A stretch of DNA of 34,635 bases from Flavobacteriales bacterium (GCA_002692065.1 NZJX01000011.1:80920-115554), one strand, 5' to 3'; positions 8,193-17,460 are shown, counted from the first letter of the stretch. Numbers and translations: made by a program. The notes: generated by a model from the sequence alone, not told the origin.

Positions 8193-9191
8193 ATGAAAAT
8201 TATAATTCCTATGGCTGGAAGAGGGAGTAGGCTTAGACCTCATACTTTAACAACCCCTAAACCACTAATTAAAATAGCAGGAAAATCAATTGTCAAACGA
8301 TTGATTGAGGATATTTCAGAAGTTATTACTGAAAAAATTACTGAAATTGTTTATATAATTGGTGATTTTGGACCTGAAATTGAAAAAGACCTTCACGAAA
8401 TTGCTTCTGAGATTGGAGTTAAATCTCATATTTATTATCAATTAAAACCTTTAGGGACTGCTCATGCAATTTATTGCGCAAAAGAATCGTTACAAGGACC
8501 TATAATAGTTGCTTTTGCAGATACAATATTTAGAGCCAATTTTAAACTCCAAAAAGATTTTGAATGTAGTGTTTGGACTAAAAAAGTTGCTGATCCGTCT
8601 TCATTTGGAGTAGTTGTTACAAATTTTAAGGGAGAAATAACGGATTTTAAAGAAAAACCTGAAAAATTCGTCTCTGATAAAGCTATAATAGGAATTTATT
8701 ATTTTAAAGAAAGTGACAAACTTAATTTAGATATTGAATTTTTAATCTCTAATAATATTCAAAAAAAAGGAGAGTTTCAGCTAACTGATATTTTATCAAA
8801 AATGTTAAAAGATGGGAGAAAAATGTCAATAGAAAATGTAGATGAATGGCTAGATTGTGGAAATCCTGAATCTTGTATAAATACTCATAATAATATTCTA
8901 AGAAACAATAAATTTAAAGAGGATAGAAAAGGTTTTGTGATACATAACTCTAAAATAATTGAACCATGTTATATTTCAAATGGAGTTACTATAGAAAATT
9001 CAATTATTGGCCCATATGTTTCAATTGGTAAAAATTCCAAAATTATTTCAAGTAAAATTAATAATTCAATCATTCAAGACAACACCGAAATCTATGAAGC
9101 TTCTTTTGAAAATTCAATGATTGGAAACAATGTATCCTACAGTGGTGTTGGTAAAACTTTAAATCTTGGAGACTTCAGTAATATCAAATAA
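8193..9191 (+). CDS. Sugar-phosphate nucleotidyltransferase with left-handed beta-helix tail
   Basis: A 332-residue protein. Residues 1 to about 230 are a nucleotidyltransferase domain opening with IIPMAGRGSRLRPHTLTTPK, matching the GxGxRLxP(L)T...KPL signature, and containing GTAHAIYCAKESL and VAFADTIF. From about 240 to 332, hexapeptide repeats (ISNGVTIENSIIGPYVSIG, NSMIGNNVSYSG) form a left-handed beta-helix. Related enzymes are long RmlA-type, GlmU-type and archaeal sugar-1-phosphate nucleotidyltransferases. They make NDP-sugars such as dTDP- or UDP-glucose; the exact sugar cannot be read here. Lying next to a flippase, it may serve surface-glycan synthesis. Confidence 0.88.
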   Translation: MKIIIPMAGRGSRLRPHTLTTPKPLIKIAGKSIVKRLIEDISEVITEKITEIVYIIGDFGPEIEKDLHEIASEIGVKSHIYYQLKPLGTAHAIYCAKESLQGPIIVAFADTIFRANFKLQKDFECSVWTKKVADPSSFGVVVTNFKGEITDFKEKPEKFVSDKAIIGIYYFKESDKLNLDIEFLISNNIQKKGEFQLTDILSKMLKDGRKMSIENVDEWLDCGNPESCINTHNNILRNNKFKEDRKGFVIHNSKIIEPCYISNGVTIENSIIGPYVSIGKNSKIISSKINNSIIQDNTEIYEASFENSMIGNNVSYSGVGKTLNLGDFSNIK

Positions 9192-9192
9192 A

Positions 9193-10914
9193 ATGAAACA
9201 AAAACTTATAATAATTTTATTTTTAATTGTATTTCAAAATAGCTTTAGTCAAAGTATTTCAAGGTCAGAAAAATATTCAATTTTTTCTAAAGAAAATATT
9301 GACTTAAAATTTAAAACTATATTTCTTGAATCTTTAATTAAAAAAAATAATGATGATATAAATGGGGCGATAAATTTAATTAAAGAATGTTTATCAATCT
9401 ACCCAAATAGTTTTTCGGCAAACTATGAAATAGCAAATTTATATTATGACTTAAAAGACTATGAAACCTCATTGTTTTACGCACAATCAGCACTAAAAGT
9501 TATTCCAGAAAATTTCTGGGTAAATAATTTGTTATTAAAAATTTATACTGAACTTGATGATGTTGTTCAGATTTTAAAAACATTTAAAACAATTCTTAAT
9601 ATTGATTATAGTATAGAAAGAAAAATAAAATTTGCCGAATTGAATGAGTATTACTCTAAACCAAAATCATCAATTAAAATCTATAATGAAATTGAAAAAG
9701 AGATCGGTGTAAGTGAGATAACCAGTATTAAAAAACAACAATTATATATTAATATTGGAGATATTAAAAGTGCAACTAAGGAATTAAAAAAATTAATTGA
9801 TAAGTTTCCAAATTTGATTAAGTATAAAATAATGCTAGCTAAAATTTATGAAGCAAATGATTTAACTGAGAAAGCGCTCGAGATATATAACAATATTATT
9901 AAATTTGATTCAACTAATATTGAATCAAATCTTTCTATAGCTGAAATTTTCAGAAAAAAAAATGATTTTATTAATGCTTATTTTTATCTAAACAAATGTT
10001 ATTATTCAAATAATTTCAATACAGAAACTTCCATTTATATTTTAAAAAACTATTTTGATCTAGGAAGGGCAAATAAAATAAATTCAAAATTATTTTTGAA
10101 CTTGACAAAAAAAGCTATTGATTTTGACAATGAAAATTATATAATACATTCTATAAATGGAGAAATTAATTATTTTCTCAATAATATTTCCGAAGCTTTT
10201 TCATGCTATTCAAAGTCAATTTCTCTAGGAGCTACTGACTTTAATATTTGGAATAAGTATTTATTACTAGGTCTAGAAAATAAAAAATATTCACAAGTCT
10301 CAAATGATGGTGCAAATGCAATTGAATTATTTCCTATCCAGCCAAGTATATATCTTTACACAGGACTGGGGAGCTTACTTTCGGAAAACTTTGTGGACGC
10401 AATAGAAAAATTAAAAACTGGTTTAAAATATGTAATAAATCAACCAACTATTAAAAGTTCTTTTTATCAATATTTAGGAGATGCTTACCATAGCCTTAAA
10501 AATGATACTTTATCAGATGAAAATTATAAAATGGCCCTAATATATAATCCAAATAACTCAATAGTACTTAACAATTATAGCTACTACCTTTCTTTAAGAT
10601 CTAACCAATTGTCTGAAGCTAAAAAGATGTCTGAAAAAAGTTTAATAATTGAGCCAAATAACGGAACATACATGGACACTTTCGCATGGATATTATATAA
10701 ACTCAAAAAATATGAAGAAGCTGAATTATGGATTAAAAAAGCTATGAAAAATTTAACCAAAGTGAATTCTGAAATTTATGAACACTGTGGGGATATTCTC
10801 TTTAAGCTTAATAAATTAGATGAAGCCCAAAAATTTTGGATTAAATCTCAAAATTCAGGCAACATGTCAGAAAATATTATTAATAAAATTAAATTTAAGA
10901 CTATTAATGAATAG
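9193..10914 (+). CDS. Secreted/periplasmic tetratricopeptide-repeat protein
   Basis: A 573-residue protein starting at ATG 9193 (MKQKLIIILFLIVFQNSFSQ, a signal peptide), one base after the preceding stop. An in-frame ATG 27 bases earlier would spoil the signal peptide. The remainder is helical TPR repeats from about residue 40 to the end, for example NSFSANYEIANLYYDLKDYE and YNPNNSIVLNNYSYYLSL, with LDEAQKFWIKS near the C-terminus. TPR proteins are scaffolds. A related gene commonly precedes DUF4292 and M23 genes in flavobacteria, so an envelope role is inferred. Its stop lies inside the next gene, an 8-base overlap. Confidence 0.85.
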   Translation: MKQKLIIILFLIVFQNSFSQSISRSEKYSIFSKENIDLKFKTIFLESLIKKNNDDINGAINLIKECLSIYPNSFSANYEIANLYYDLKDYETSLFYAQSALKVIPENFWVNNLLLKIYTELDDVVQILKTFKTILNIDYSIERKIKFAELNEYYSKPKSSIKIYNEIEKEIGVSEITSIKKQQLYINIGDIKSATKELKKLIDKFPNLIKYKIMLAKIYEANDLTEKALEIYNNIIKFDSTNIESNLSIAEIFRKKNDFINAYFYLNKCYYSNNFNTETSIYILKNYFDLGRANKINSKLFLNLTKKAIDFDNENYIIHSINGEINYFLNNISEAFSCYSKSISLGATDFNIWNKYLLLGLENKKYSQVSNDGANAIELFPIQPSIYLYTGLGSLLSENFVDAIEKLKTGLKYVINQPTIKSSFYQYLGDAYHSLKNDTLSDENYKMALIYNPNNSIVLNNYSYYLSLRSNQLSEAKKMSEKSLIIEPNNGTYMDTFAWILYKLKKYEEAELWIKKAMKNLTKVNSEIYEHCGDILFKLNKLDEAQKFWIKSQNSGNMSENIINKIKFKTINE

Positions 10915-11707
10915 AATCAAAATTGTTTTAATCATATTATTAGTTTTATCATCTTGTAAGGCAAAAAAGCAAACGAAATTTCGTGTTTCTAACATCCCAA
11001 AAACAAATGAATTAATAGAGTTAATGAATTCCTCCAAATTTAATTGTAACTGGATTAGTGCAAAAATATCGGGCAAATTCATAAATAATAATCAAAATAT
11101 ATCATTTAAAGGAAATATTAAAATTAAAAATGATAGTCTAATTTGGCTTTCATTAAGTCCTGGATTAGGACTTGAACTAGGAAGGGTTTTATTTGATCAA
11201 GACAGTATTCATTTTATGAACAGATTTGAAAAAAAATACTACAAAATAAGTTATGAATCCTTAAGTTCGATGATAGAATTTAATATAAATTTTGATGAAA
11301 TTCAATCAATAATTTTAGGGAATCCAATCATGATTTTTGCGAATAAAAAATTTATAACTGAAATAATTGAAGATGATTTTTCACTCTCTTCATTTAATAA
11401 AAAACAAAGACAAAAAATTCTTAAAAACAAAAAAAAATCAGACACAGATATATTTGTCACAAAAATTAATCCTATAACTTATAGAGTTATAAATGAAAAA
11501 TATCAAAATTTATTTTATAATAAAATGCTTTCAATAGAATACAAAGATTTTGAAAAAATAAATAATAATTTATTAGCTGAGTCCATTAATTTGAGTATTG
11601 AATCTGAAACACAAATTAAACTTTTGATTTCATTTTCTAAAGTGCAAATAAATAAAAAACTGAGTTTCCCTTTCAACATTCCAGAATCATATGAGGTCAT
11701 TAATTAA
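10907..11707 (+). CDS. DUF4292-family lipoprotein
   Basis: A 266-residue protein starting at ATG 10907, overlapping the TPR gene by 8 bases. The N-terminus is a lipoprotein signal, MNRIKIVLIILLVLSSCKAK, with lipobox LSSC and acylated Cys17. A longer frame extends upstream, but only this start gives a signal peptide. The body is beta-rich: FKGNIKIKNDSLIWLSLSPG, then GLELGRVLFDQDSIHFMNR. That pattern (substrate-like strand, W-Leu-Ser, glycine turn, then a strand naming D-S) recalls DUF4292 and, more distantly, LolB-like outer-membrane lipoproteins. The function is not established. The next gene overlaps its end by 17 bases. Confidence 0.8.
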   Translation: MNRIKIVLIILLVLSSCKAKKQTKFRVSNIPKTNELIELMNSSKFNCNWISAKISGKFINNNQNISFKGNIKIKNDSLIWLSLSPGLGLELGRVLFDQDSIHFMNRFEKKYYKISYESLSSMIEFNINFDEIQSIILGNPIMIFANKKFITEIIEDDFSLSSFNKKQRQKILKNKKKSDTDIFVTKINPITYRVINEKYQNLFYNKMLSIEYKDFEKINNNLLAESINLSIESETQIKLLISFSKVQINKKLSFPFNIPESYEVIN

Positions 11708-12875
11708 TTTTTTATCAATATTCCTTTACTGTCATAGTCTAAGTGCTCAAAATTCAAAATTTGAATTAAACAAAAAAAAAGAAGATATAATTAAAGAAAT
11801 TTCTCAGAGTAATTTACTACTGAAAGAAAATGAAGAGAATAAAAATTATTCTTATAATTTACTTATTACACTCAATTCAAAAATTAAATCAAGACGGGAA
11901 TTAATAACAAAAATTGAGACTGAGTTAAATTTAATTAAAACAGAGATATCGGAAAATTATTTCATATTATCGAACTTAAAATCGAATAATGAAAAATTAA
12001 TTTCTAAATATGAATTACTAATAAAATTCACTCACAAGAATAAATTAAAATTTAATAACTTGTTAAACATTATGTCATCTAAATCTTTTCATGAAATATC
12101 AAAGAAACTTTATTTTTATAAAAAATTATCGGATATACGAAAAAATCAAATTGAAAAAATTGAAAATGAGAAAATCAAAATTTTAGAACTCATAAATACC
12201 CTAAATTATCAAAAAAAAATCAAAAAAGAATTATTAGAATTAAAGAACAAAGAAAATATTAGTCTTGAGAACGAAAAAAGAAATCAAAAATTAACTTTAG
12301 AAATATTATCAAAAAAAGAAAAAGAGATTAAAAATTTAATTTCAGAAAAAGAGAAAATCAAAAATCAAATAATTTCTGAGATAGAAAAAATCATACAAAA
12401 AGAAATTAACTATAGTAGCACATCTAAATTTAAACTTACCCCTGAAAGTGAATTATTATCTAAATCCTTTATAAAAAATAAAGGGAAACTACCATGGCCT
12501 GTAGAATATGGGTTATTAGTATCAAAATTTGGTAAACATAAACATCCCATTTTATCTGGAGTAATAGTTGAAAATAACGGTGTAGAAATAGCAACCAACA
12601 AAAACTCAGTTTGTAGAAGTATTTTTGACGGAATTGTGAGTGGAATCATATCTTTACCAAATAATACTAAAGTGGTTATGGTTAGACATGGAAATTATAT
12701 TTCTGTATATTCAAACCTCAGTAAAGTTTTTGTGAAAAAGAAAGAAAAATTGAAAACAAAAAGCATAATAGGGTCTATATATAAATCAGATAGAGAAGAA
12801 ACGTCAATTTTAGACTTTCAAATATGGCAAGAAAATAAAAAATTAAACCCAGAATCATGGTTAATAAAAAATTAA
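11691..12875 (+). CDS. EnvC-like murein hydrolase activator with degenerate M23 domain
   Basis: A 394-residue protein with signal peptide MRSLINFLSIFLYCHSLSAQ. A long coiled coil (about 22-240) rich in Lys, Glu, Asn and Ile is followed by a LytM/M23 domain (about 265-394) beginning KLPWPVEYGLLVSKFGKHKH. In active M23 enzymes the zinc ligands are H and D in HxGxD, plus two later histidines. Here the positions read NNGVEI (N296, E299), VYSNL (N342) and LDFQIW (D375); only H333 of VRHG remains. The fold is kept but the metal site is not, as in E. coli EnvC, which activates amidases rather than cutting peptidoglycan itself. Role in septal or envelope remodelling is inferred. Confidence 0.87.
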   Translation: MRSLINFLSIFLYCHSLSAQNSKFELNKKKEDIIKEISQSNLLLKENEENKNYSYNLLITLNSKIKSRRELITKIETELNLIKTEISENYFILSNLKSNNEKLISKYELLIKFTHKNKLKFNNLLNIMSSKSFHEISKKLYFYKKLSDIRKNQIEKIENEKIKILELINTLNYQKKIKKELLELKNKENISLENEKRNQKLTLEILSKKEKEIKNLISEKEKIKNQIISEIEKIIQKEINYSSTSKFKLTPESELLSKSFIKNKGKLPWPVEYGLLVSKFGKHKHPILSGVIVENNGVEIATNKNSVCRSIFDGIVSGIISLPNNTKVVMVRHGNYISVYSNLSKVFVKKKEKLKTKSIIGSIYKSDREETSILDFQIWQENKKLNPESWLIKN

Positions 12876-12909
12876 TTAATTTTGAAATAAATAATTAAAC
12901 TTTACATTT

Positions 12910-13086
12910 ATGAATAACATGTCAATTTTTTTAGGATTTATGGGAGGATATGAATGGCTCCTCATAATTTTAGCTATTGTATTACTTTTTGGTGGCAAAA
13001 AAATACCTGAGCTAATGAGAGGTTTAGGTAGTGGTATTAAAGAATTTAAAAATGCCACAAAAGACGAAAAAGAAAATAAAAATTAA
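12910..13086 (+). CDS. tatA: Sec-independent protein translocase TatA/E
   Basis: A 58-residue protein, ATG 12910 to TAA 13084-13086. It has a short N-terminus and one transmembrane helix (about residues 14-28, [15 protein letters not shown]). This is followed directly by the Tat hinge and amphipathic helix [20 protein letters not shown] and a charged tail, KDEKENKN. Tat pores of TatA subunits move folded proteins across the inner membrane together with TatC, which is not in this window. The motif FGxKKiPEl.rglG.gikeFk is diagnostic, so the call is firm despite the small size. It lies 34 bases after the EnvC-like gene and 11 bases before gatA. Confidence 0.95.
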   Translation: MNNMSIFLGFMGGYEWLLIILAIVLLFGGKKIPELMRGLGSGIKEFKNATKDEKENKN

Positions 13087-13097
13087 GTTGATTTATT

Positions 13098-14525
13098 TTG
13101 AAAAATTTTAACTCTTTAATTGAAATTCAAGCATTAATTTTTGAAAATAAAATAACTTGTGAAACATTAATAGATTATTACTTAAAAAGGATAAACAAGA
13201 CTAAAAACTTGAATGTTTTTATTGAAGTTTTTAGTAAAGAAGCAAAAATTAGAGCTAAAGAAATAGATAAAAAAATAAAAAGAGGTTCAAGTGGTAAACT
13301 AGCAGGACTTGTAGTTGCAATTAAAGATAATATTTGTTTCAAAAATCATAAACTATCAGCAGGGTCTAAAATTTTAAATGGATTTACTTCTTTATTTAAC
13401 GCAACAGCTGTTGAAAGACTTTTAAACGAGGATGCTATTATTATAGGGAGAGTAAACTGTGATGAATTTGCTATGGGGTCTTCAAATGAGAACTCAATAT
13501 ACGGTCCAAGTAAAAATCCACATAATTTAAAAAAAGTCCCTGGGGGATCTTCAGGTGGATCAGCAGCTGCAGTAGCTGCTGACTTATGTCAAATTGCACT
13601 TGGGAGTGACACTGGTGGTTCTGTAAGACAACCTGCATCATTTTGTGGTGTTTTTGGTCTTAAACCAACATATGCAAGGATATCTAGATATGGTCTGATT
13701 GCATATGCATCTTCATTTGATCAAATTGGTCCAATTGGTAAATCTGTTTATGATATTTCTATTGTTACTGAAATTATTTCAGGCAAAGATAATATGGATT
13801 CAACTAGTTCATCATTGAAAATTGATAAGTATTCTACCTATAAACCCCAAAGAAAAAAATTAAAAATCGCTTTTTTTGAAGACTATTTAAACAATTTATC
13901 ACTAAATACAGAAATTAAATCTAATTTTTTTGAATTAATCTCTAAACTTAAAAAAGATGGGCATACTGTTTCAAGTGAAATTTTTCCTTACTCGGATATT
14001 ATTGTTCCATGTTATTATATATTAACAACAGCGGAAGCATCCTCCAATCTCTCAAGATATGATGGAGTAAATTATGGTTATAGAAGCTCCTCATCAAAAG
14101 ATATAAATAGTACATTTAAAAATTCAAGAACTGAAGGGTTTGGTGAAGAGGTTAAGCGAAGAATTATGTTAGGAACATTCGTATTGAGTTCTGGATATTA
14201 CGATGCATATTATGGAAAGGCTCAAAAAATTAGAAGATTAATACAAAATAAAACTAACGAAATTTTCAAAAATTATGACTATTTATTAATGCCAACTACT
14301 CCTAATACTGCATTTGATATTGGGATTAAACATGATGATCCAACTATTAACTTTTTACAAGATATTTACACAGTTCATTCAAATTTAACCGGCCATCCTG
14401 CAATTTCAATTCCTATATGGAAATCAAAAGATAATATGCCAATGGGTCTTCAAATTATGACATCAAATTTTAATGAAAAAAATCTTTTTTCATTTTCTGA
14501 GTTTCTTATGAAATTTAAACACTAA
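13098..14525 (+). CDS. gatA: Aspartyl/glutamyl-tRNA amidotransferase subunit A
   Basis: A 475-residue amidase of the GatCAB complex, which converts Glu-tRNA(Gln) (and Asp-tRNA(Asn)) to the amide form. The Ser-cisSer-Lys triad lies in VAIKDN (Lys), GGSSGGSAAAVA (cis-Ser) and SDTGGSVRQPASFCG (nucleophile Ser). Downstream motifs such as GLKPTYARISRYGLIAYASS and SFDQIGPIGKSV are specific to GatA rather than to general amidases. The start is TTG 13098, since the next ATG is deep in the protein. gatB and gatC are not adjacent. The TAA stop shares its last base with the ATG of the next gene. Confidence 0.97.
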   Translation: MKNFNSLIEIQALIFENKITCETLIDYYLKRINKTKNLNVFIEVFSKEAKIRAKEIDKKIKRGSSGKLAGLVVAIKDNICFKNHKLSAGSKILNGFTSLFNATAVERLLNEDAIIIGRVNCDEFAMGSSNENSIYGPSKNPHNLKKVPGGSSGGSAAAVAADLCQIALGSDTGGSVRQPASFCGVFGLKPTYARISRYGLIAYASSFDQIGPIGKSVYDISIVTEIISGKDNMDSTSSSLKIDKYSTYKPQRKKLKIAFFEDYLNNLSLNTEIKSNFFELISKLKKDGHTVSSEIFPYSDIIVPCYYILTTAEASSNLSRYDGVNYGYRSSSSKDINSTFKNSRTEGFGEEVKRRIMLGTFVLSSGYYDAYYGKAQKIRRLIQNKTNEIFKNYDYLLMPTTPNTAFDIGIKHDDPTINFLQDIYTVHSNLTGHPAISIPIWKSKDNMPMGLQIMTSNFNEKNLFSFSEFLMKFKH

Positions 14526-15766
14526 TGAAATATATTTTAATCAATTTTTTATTATTATTTCAAATTAACTATTCCAATATTTATTCTCAGAATAAACTTT
14601 CAAATTCTCATGCTCTAAATTTTGATTCAACCTCTGACTATTTTGATTCCTTGAACTTAAATATTTATAAAACCAGCCCCAATTATAAAAAAACTAATTT
14701 TATTAATTTCCCAAAACTAAGTGATAGTCTAATAATTGAAAATTTATTTGAATTAAATTCCAAAACCCCAATTAATCTAACATTTAATGAAAGTGTTAGA
14801 CATTTTATAGAAATTTACACAGTTAAAAGTAGAAATCAGACATCAAAAATGTTAGGAATGTCAAAATATTATTTCCCTATTTTTGAAGAAATTCTTGCTA
14901 AACATAATTTGCCGCTTGAATTGAAATTTTTACCTATAATTGAATCCTCATTGAAGCCAAAAGCTAGATCACCAGTTGGAGCGACTGGACTATGGCAATT
15001 TATGTATTCAACTGCTCTAGAAAATAATTTAAAAATAAGCTCTTATGTTGATGAACGTATGGATCCCTATTTATCTACTGAGGCTGCCTGTAATTTTTTT
15101 AAAACATCTTATGAAATATATAGTGATTGGTTGCTTGTATTAGCCTCTTTTAACTCTGGAAGAGGAAATGTAAATAAGGCTATCAGAAGGTCAGGGGGTA
15201 AAAAAAGTTTTTGGGAAATACAGAGTTTTTTACCTAAAGAAACAAGAAATTATATTCCTGCATTTATTGCAGTTTGTTATTCAATGAACTATAATAAAAT
15301 TCATGAAATTTACCCAAATGAATATTTATTTTCATTTAATGAAACTGATACTATTGAGGTAAAATACAGAGTTAATTTAAATTATTTAAAAGATATATTA
15401 CAAATCCCTTTATCTGATTTAGCTAACTTAAACCCCTCCTACAAATATAATATTATACCAAAGATAAACGGTGAAAAATATTTTTTGAGACTCCCTATTG
15501 ATAAACTTGGCACCTTTATATCAAATGAAAATTTTATTTATGAGCATTTTAAAAAAATTGATATTGAGCAGAAAACAAATTACCCTAAATACTTTGACAA
15601 AGTTGATAGATATGTATTTACCGTTTCTAAAGGAGACTATCTCGGTAAAATAAGTTTAAAATTTAATTGCAAAATTGAAGAAATTAAAAAGTGGAATAAT
15701 TTAAAAACAGATAAAATATTTGTAGGACAAAAACTTGTTTTATATGTTAGACCTGATTTAATATAA
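14525..15766 (+). CDS. MltD-like membrane-bound lytic murein transglycosylase with LysM
   Basis: A 413-residue secreted protein with signal peptide (about 1-21, cleaved near IYSQN). The SLT domain (about 125-270) carries the catalytic Glu near residue 140 in FLPIIESSLKPKARSP, followed by VGATGLWQFM, then LVLASFNSGRGNVNKAI and RNYIPAFIA, the standard order of family 1D transglycosylases. A C-terminal LysM domain (about 365-411, YVFTVSKGDYLGKISLKFN to VGQKLVLYV) binds peptidoglycan. It cleaves glycan strands to 1,6-anhydroMurNAc ends during wall growth or recycling. It starts on the gatA stop codon (TAATG) and is followed after 6 bases by a DUF4837 lipoprotein. Confidence 0.94.
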   Translation: MKYILINFLLLFQINYSNIYSQNKLSNSHALNFDSTSDYFDSLNLNIYKTSPNYKKTNFINFPKLSDSLIIENLFELNSKTPINLTFNESVRHFIEIYTVKSRNQTSKMLGMSKYYFPIFEEILAKHNLPLELKFLPIIESSLKPKARSPVGATGLWQFMYSTALENNLKISSYVDERMDPYLSTEAACNFFKTSYEIYSDWLLVLASFNSGRGNVNKAIRRSGGKKSFWEIQSFLPKETRNYIPAFIAVCYSMNYNKIHEIYPNEYLFSFNETDTIEVKYRVNLNYLKDILQIPLSDLANLNPSYKYNIIPKINGEKYFLRLPIDKLGTFISNENFIYEHFKKIDIEQKTNYPKYFDKVDRYVFTVSKGDYLGKISLKFNCKIEEIKKWNNLKTDKIFVGQKLVLYVRPDLI

Positions 15767-15772
15767 ATATTT

Positions 15773-16741
15773 ATGATTAAAAGATATTTACTTATTTTCA
15801 TGTTATTGTTCTTTAGTTGTAATTTGAAAAATAATAACTATTTGCTGAGAAAAGGTACAGGGAAGTTACATGAAATAATTTTTGTAGTAGACTCTAATCT
15901 ATGGGATTCTGAAACAGGAATGATAATAAAAAATAATTTTTTTACAGACATTGAAGGGTTACCACAAAAAGAAAAACTTTTTAAACTAATACAAATTAAT
16001 CATAAAGATTTTTCTAGTATTTACAAAACACATAAAAATATAATTTTGGTATCTTTAGATGATAGGGTAAGTTCTTTCTATAAAGATAAATGGTCTATTA
16101 ATCAACTATATTTTGAACTTTTTCAAAAAAATATTTCCGATCTTAATAATTACTTGAAATCAAATCTAAAAAAAATTAAATTAAAAATTATTGAAGAAAA
16201 TTTTCGAAGAAATTTCGAAAAAATTTCTACTAATTCAAATAAGAAAATTGAAAAAAAAATTTCTTCCAATTATAAAATTAAAATGGCTGTTCCAGATGGT
16301 TACAAAATTGCTGAAGAAAAAGAAGATTTTTTTTGGATTAGAAAAGATTATCCTAAAGAAAATATTATTTCTAATATTTATTTTAATACAATTAACTTTA
16401 AAAATATAAATCAATTATCTAAACATAATTTAATTTTTTTGAGAGACTCAATTGGGGCAATTCATATTAAAGGTAATAATGAAAATTCTCATATGACCAC
16501 TGAAACTCTATATGATCCAATTTATAGTAAGTTTAATAACAATCCATTTGATATTAAAATTATTGGGTTGTGGACAATGAAGAATGGTTTTATGGGTGGA
16601 CCTTTCTCTAGTAGAGCTCTTTTATCTTTTGACTCAAAAAAATTAATTTATGTTGAAGGATTTTTATACTCCCCAAATAAAAGTAAAAGAGAATACCTTT
16701 TTGACTTAAATACAGTAATTAAAAATATTCAAGTAAACTAA
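15773..16741 (+). CDS. DUF4837-family lipoprotein
   Basis: A 322-residue protein with lipoprotein signal MIKRYLLIFMLLFFSCNLKN (acylated Cys16). The start of the mature protein, GKLHEIIFVVDSNLWDSETG followed by IEGLPQKEKLFKLIQI, fits DUF4837, a Bacteroidota family of unknown function. Conserved-looking later segments are KMAVPDGYKIAEEKEDFFWI and NGFMGGPFSSRALLSFD. The family commonly sits beside the MltD-like gene in this phylum, as here (6 bases apart). A link to peptidoglycan or the outer membrane is inferred from that. Its stop overlaps the recO stop on the opposite strand by 3 bases. Confidence 0.8.
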   Translation: MIKRYLLIFMLLFFSCNLKNNNYLLRKGTGKLHEIIFVVDSNLWDSETGMIIKNNFFTDIEGLPQKEKLFKLIQINHKDFSSIYKTHKNIILVSLDDRVSSFYKDKWSINQLYFELFQKNISDLNNYLKSNLKKIKLKIIEENFRRNFEKISTNSNKKIEKKISSNYKIKMAVPDGYKIAEEKEDFFWIRKDYPKENIISNIYFNTINFKNINQLSKHNLIFLRDSIGAIHIKGNNENSHMTTETLYDPIYSKFNNNPFDIKIIGLWTMKNGFMGGPFSSRALLSFDSKKLIYVEGFLYSPNKSKREYLFDLNTVIKNIQVN

Positions 16742-17460
16742 TATTCTAATAAGTCTAGAATATAATCTGATTTCAACTTTCTGTAATTATCAACATGCAA
16801 TTTATAGAACAAATTTAAATTTTTCAAAGTTGCTTTACTTTCTGATTGAGAGAAATTCAATTCATCAAATTTAGTAAATTCTGTCTTTAATAATAATATC
16901 CAACATTTCATTTGATGTCCAGATAAAAGATAATTGTGATTAGGTTTAATATTAGTAAATATTCCATTTAAAATATCAAAATACTTACTTTTATTCGGGG
17001 CGATTATAGTTGGGTAGAAGCCTAAATATTTAGTAATCTTAATCATAAACATTAAATGAAATGAAATGATTTTTTTTTCAGTAATATTAATAAGCTTAAT
17101 TGAGTTTTCGATAAAAATATATAAGGATTTATTGGGTCCTGATTCTTTTATAATTTTGCTTAAAAATTCTGACATAAATAATGCAATTATTCGTTTATTA
17201 GAATTAAAGTAAATATTATTTATATAATCTTTTGACTTTATATCAATAATTTGAACAAGATCAGATTTATGATTTTTTTTATAAATTAATTCTACTATAC
17301 TCAATCTCTGAATCAAAGAAGAATTATATTTTTTTTTTTGAGATTTAGCTCCTTTTATGATTGAACTTATCAAGCCTTCTTCCTCGGAAAAAATTTTTAT
17401 TATTACGCTTGTATCTGAATACTTGTAATGATTAATTATAATTCCATTTGTCTTTATCAT
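16738..17460 (-). CDS. recO: DNA repair protein RecO
   Basis: A 240-residue protein beginning MIKTNGIIINHYKYSDTSVI at 17460, matching the RecO N-terminal OB-fold (IVL....Y.e.s.iv..fT...G). It continues with EEEGLISSIIKGAKSQKKKY and a helical C-terminal domain (FLSKIIKESGPNKSLY, KYLGFYP). A frame 17 codons longer exists upstream, but it overlaps the preceding gene and lies outside the conserved start. RecO loads RecA on SSB-coated gaps with RecF/RecR. The C-terminal zinc-finger cysteines of some RecO proteins are not seen. It starts one base after the porZ-like stop on the same strand, so the two are coupled. Confidence 0.88.
   Translation of the reverse strand: MIKTNGIIINHYKYSDTSVIIKIFSEEEGLISSIIKGAKSQKKKYNSSLIQRLSIVELIYKKNHKSDLVQIIDIKSKDYINNIYFNSNKRIIALFMSEFLSKIIKESGPNKSLYIFIENSIKLINITEKKIISFHLMFMIKITKYLGFYPTIIAPNKSKYFDILNGIFTNIKPNHNYLLSGHQMKCWILLLKTEFTKFDELNFSQSESKATLKNLNLFYKLHVDNYRKLKSDYILDLLEY

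Noticed and set aside
9166-9192. Upstream ATG for the TPR protein
   Set aside because: It lies inside the nucleotidyltransferase gene and would put a polar extension in front of a clear signal peptide.
10820-10906. Upstream extension of the DUF4292 lipoprotein
   Set aside because: It would bury the lipobox (LSSC), and it overlaps the TPR gene in another frame.
12876-13058. Minus-strand open frame of 60 residues
   Set aside because: It is the complement of tatA, whose plus-strand product is clearly recognisable. The minus frame has no family features.
16191-16409. Second plus-strand frame inside the DUF4837 gene
   Set aside because: It is Lys/Ile/Leu-rich low-complexity sequence lying wholly inside a supported gene.
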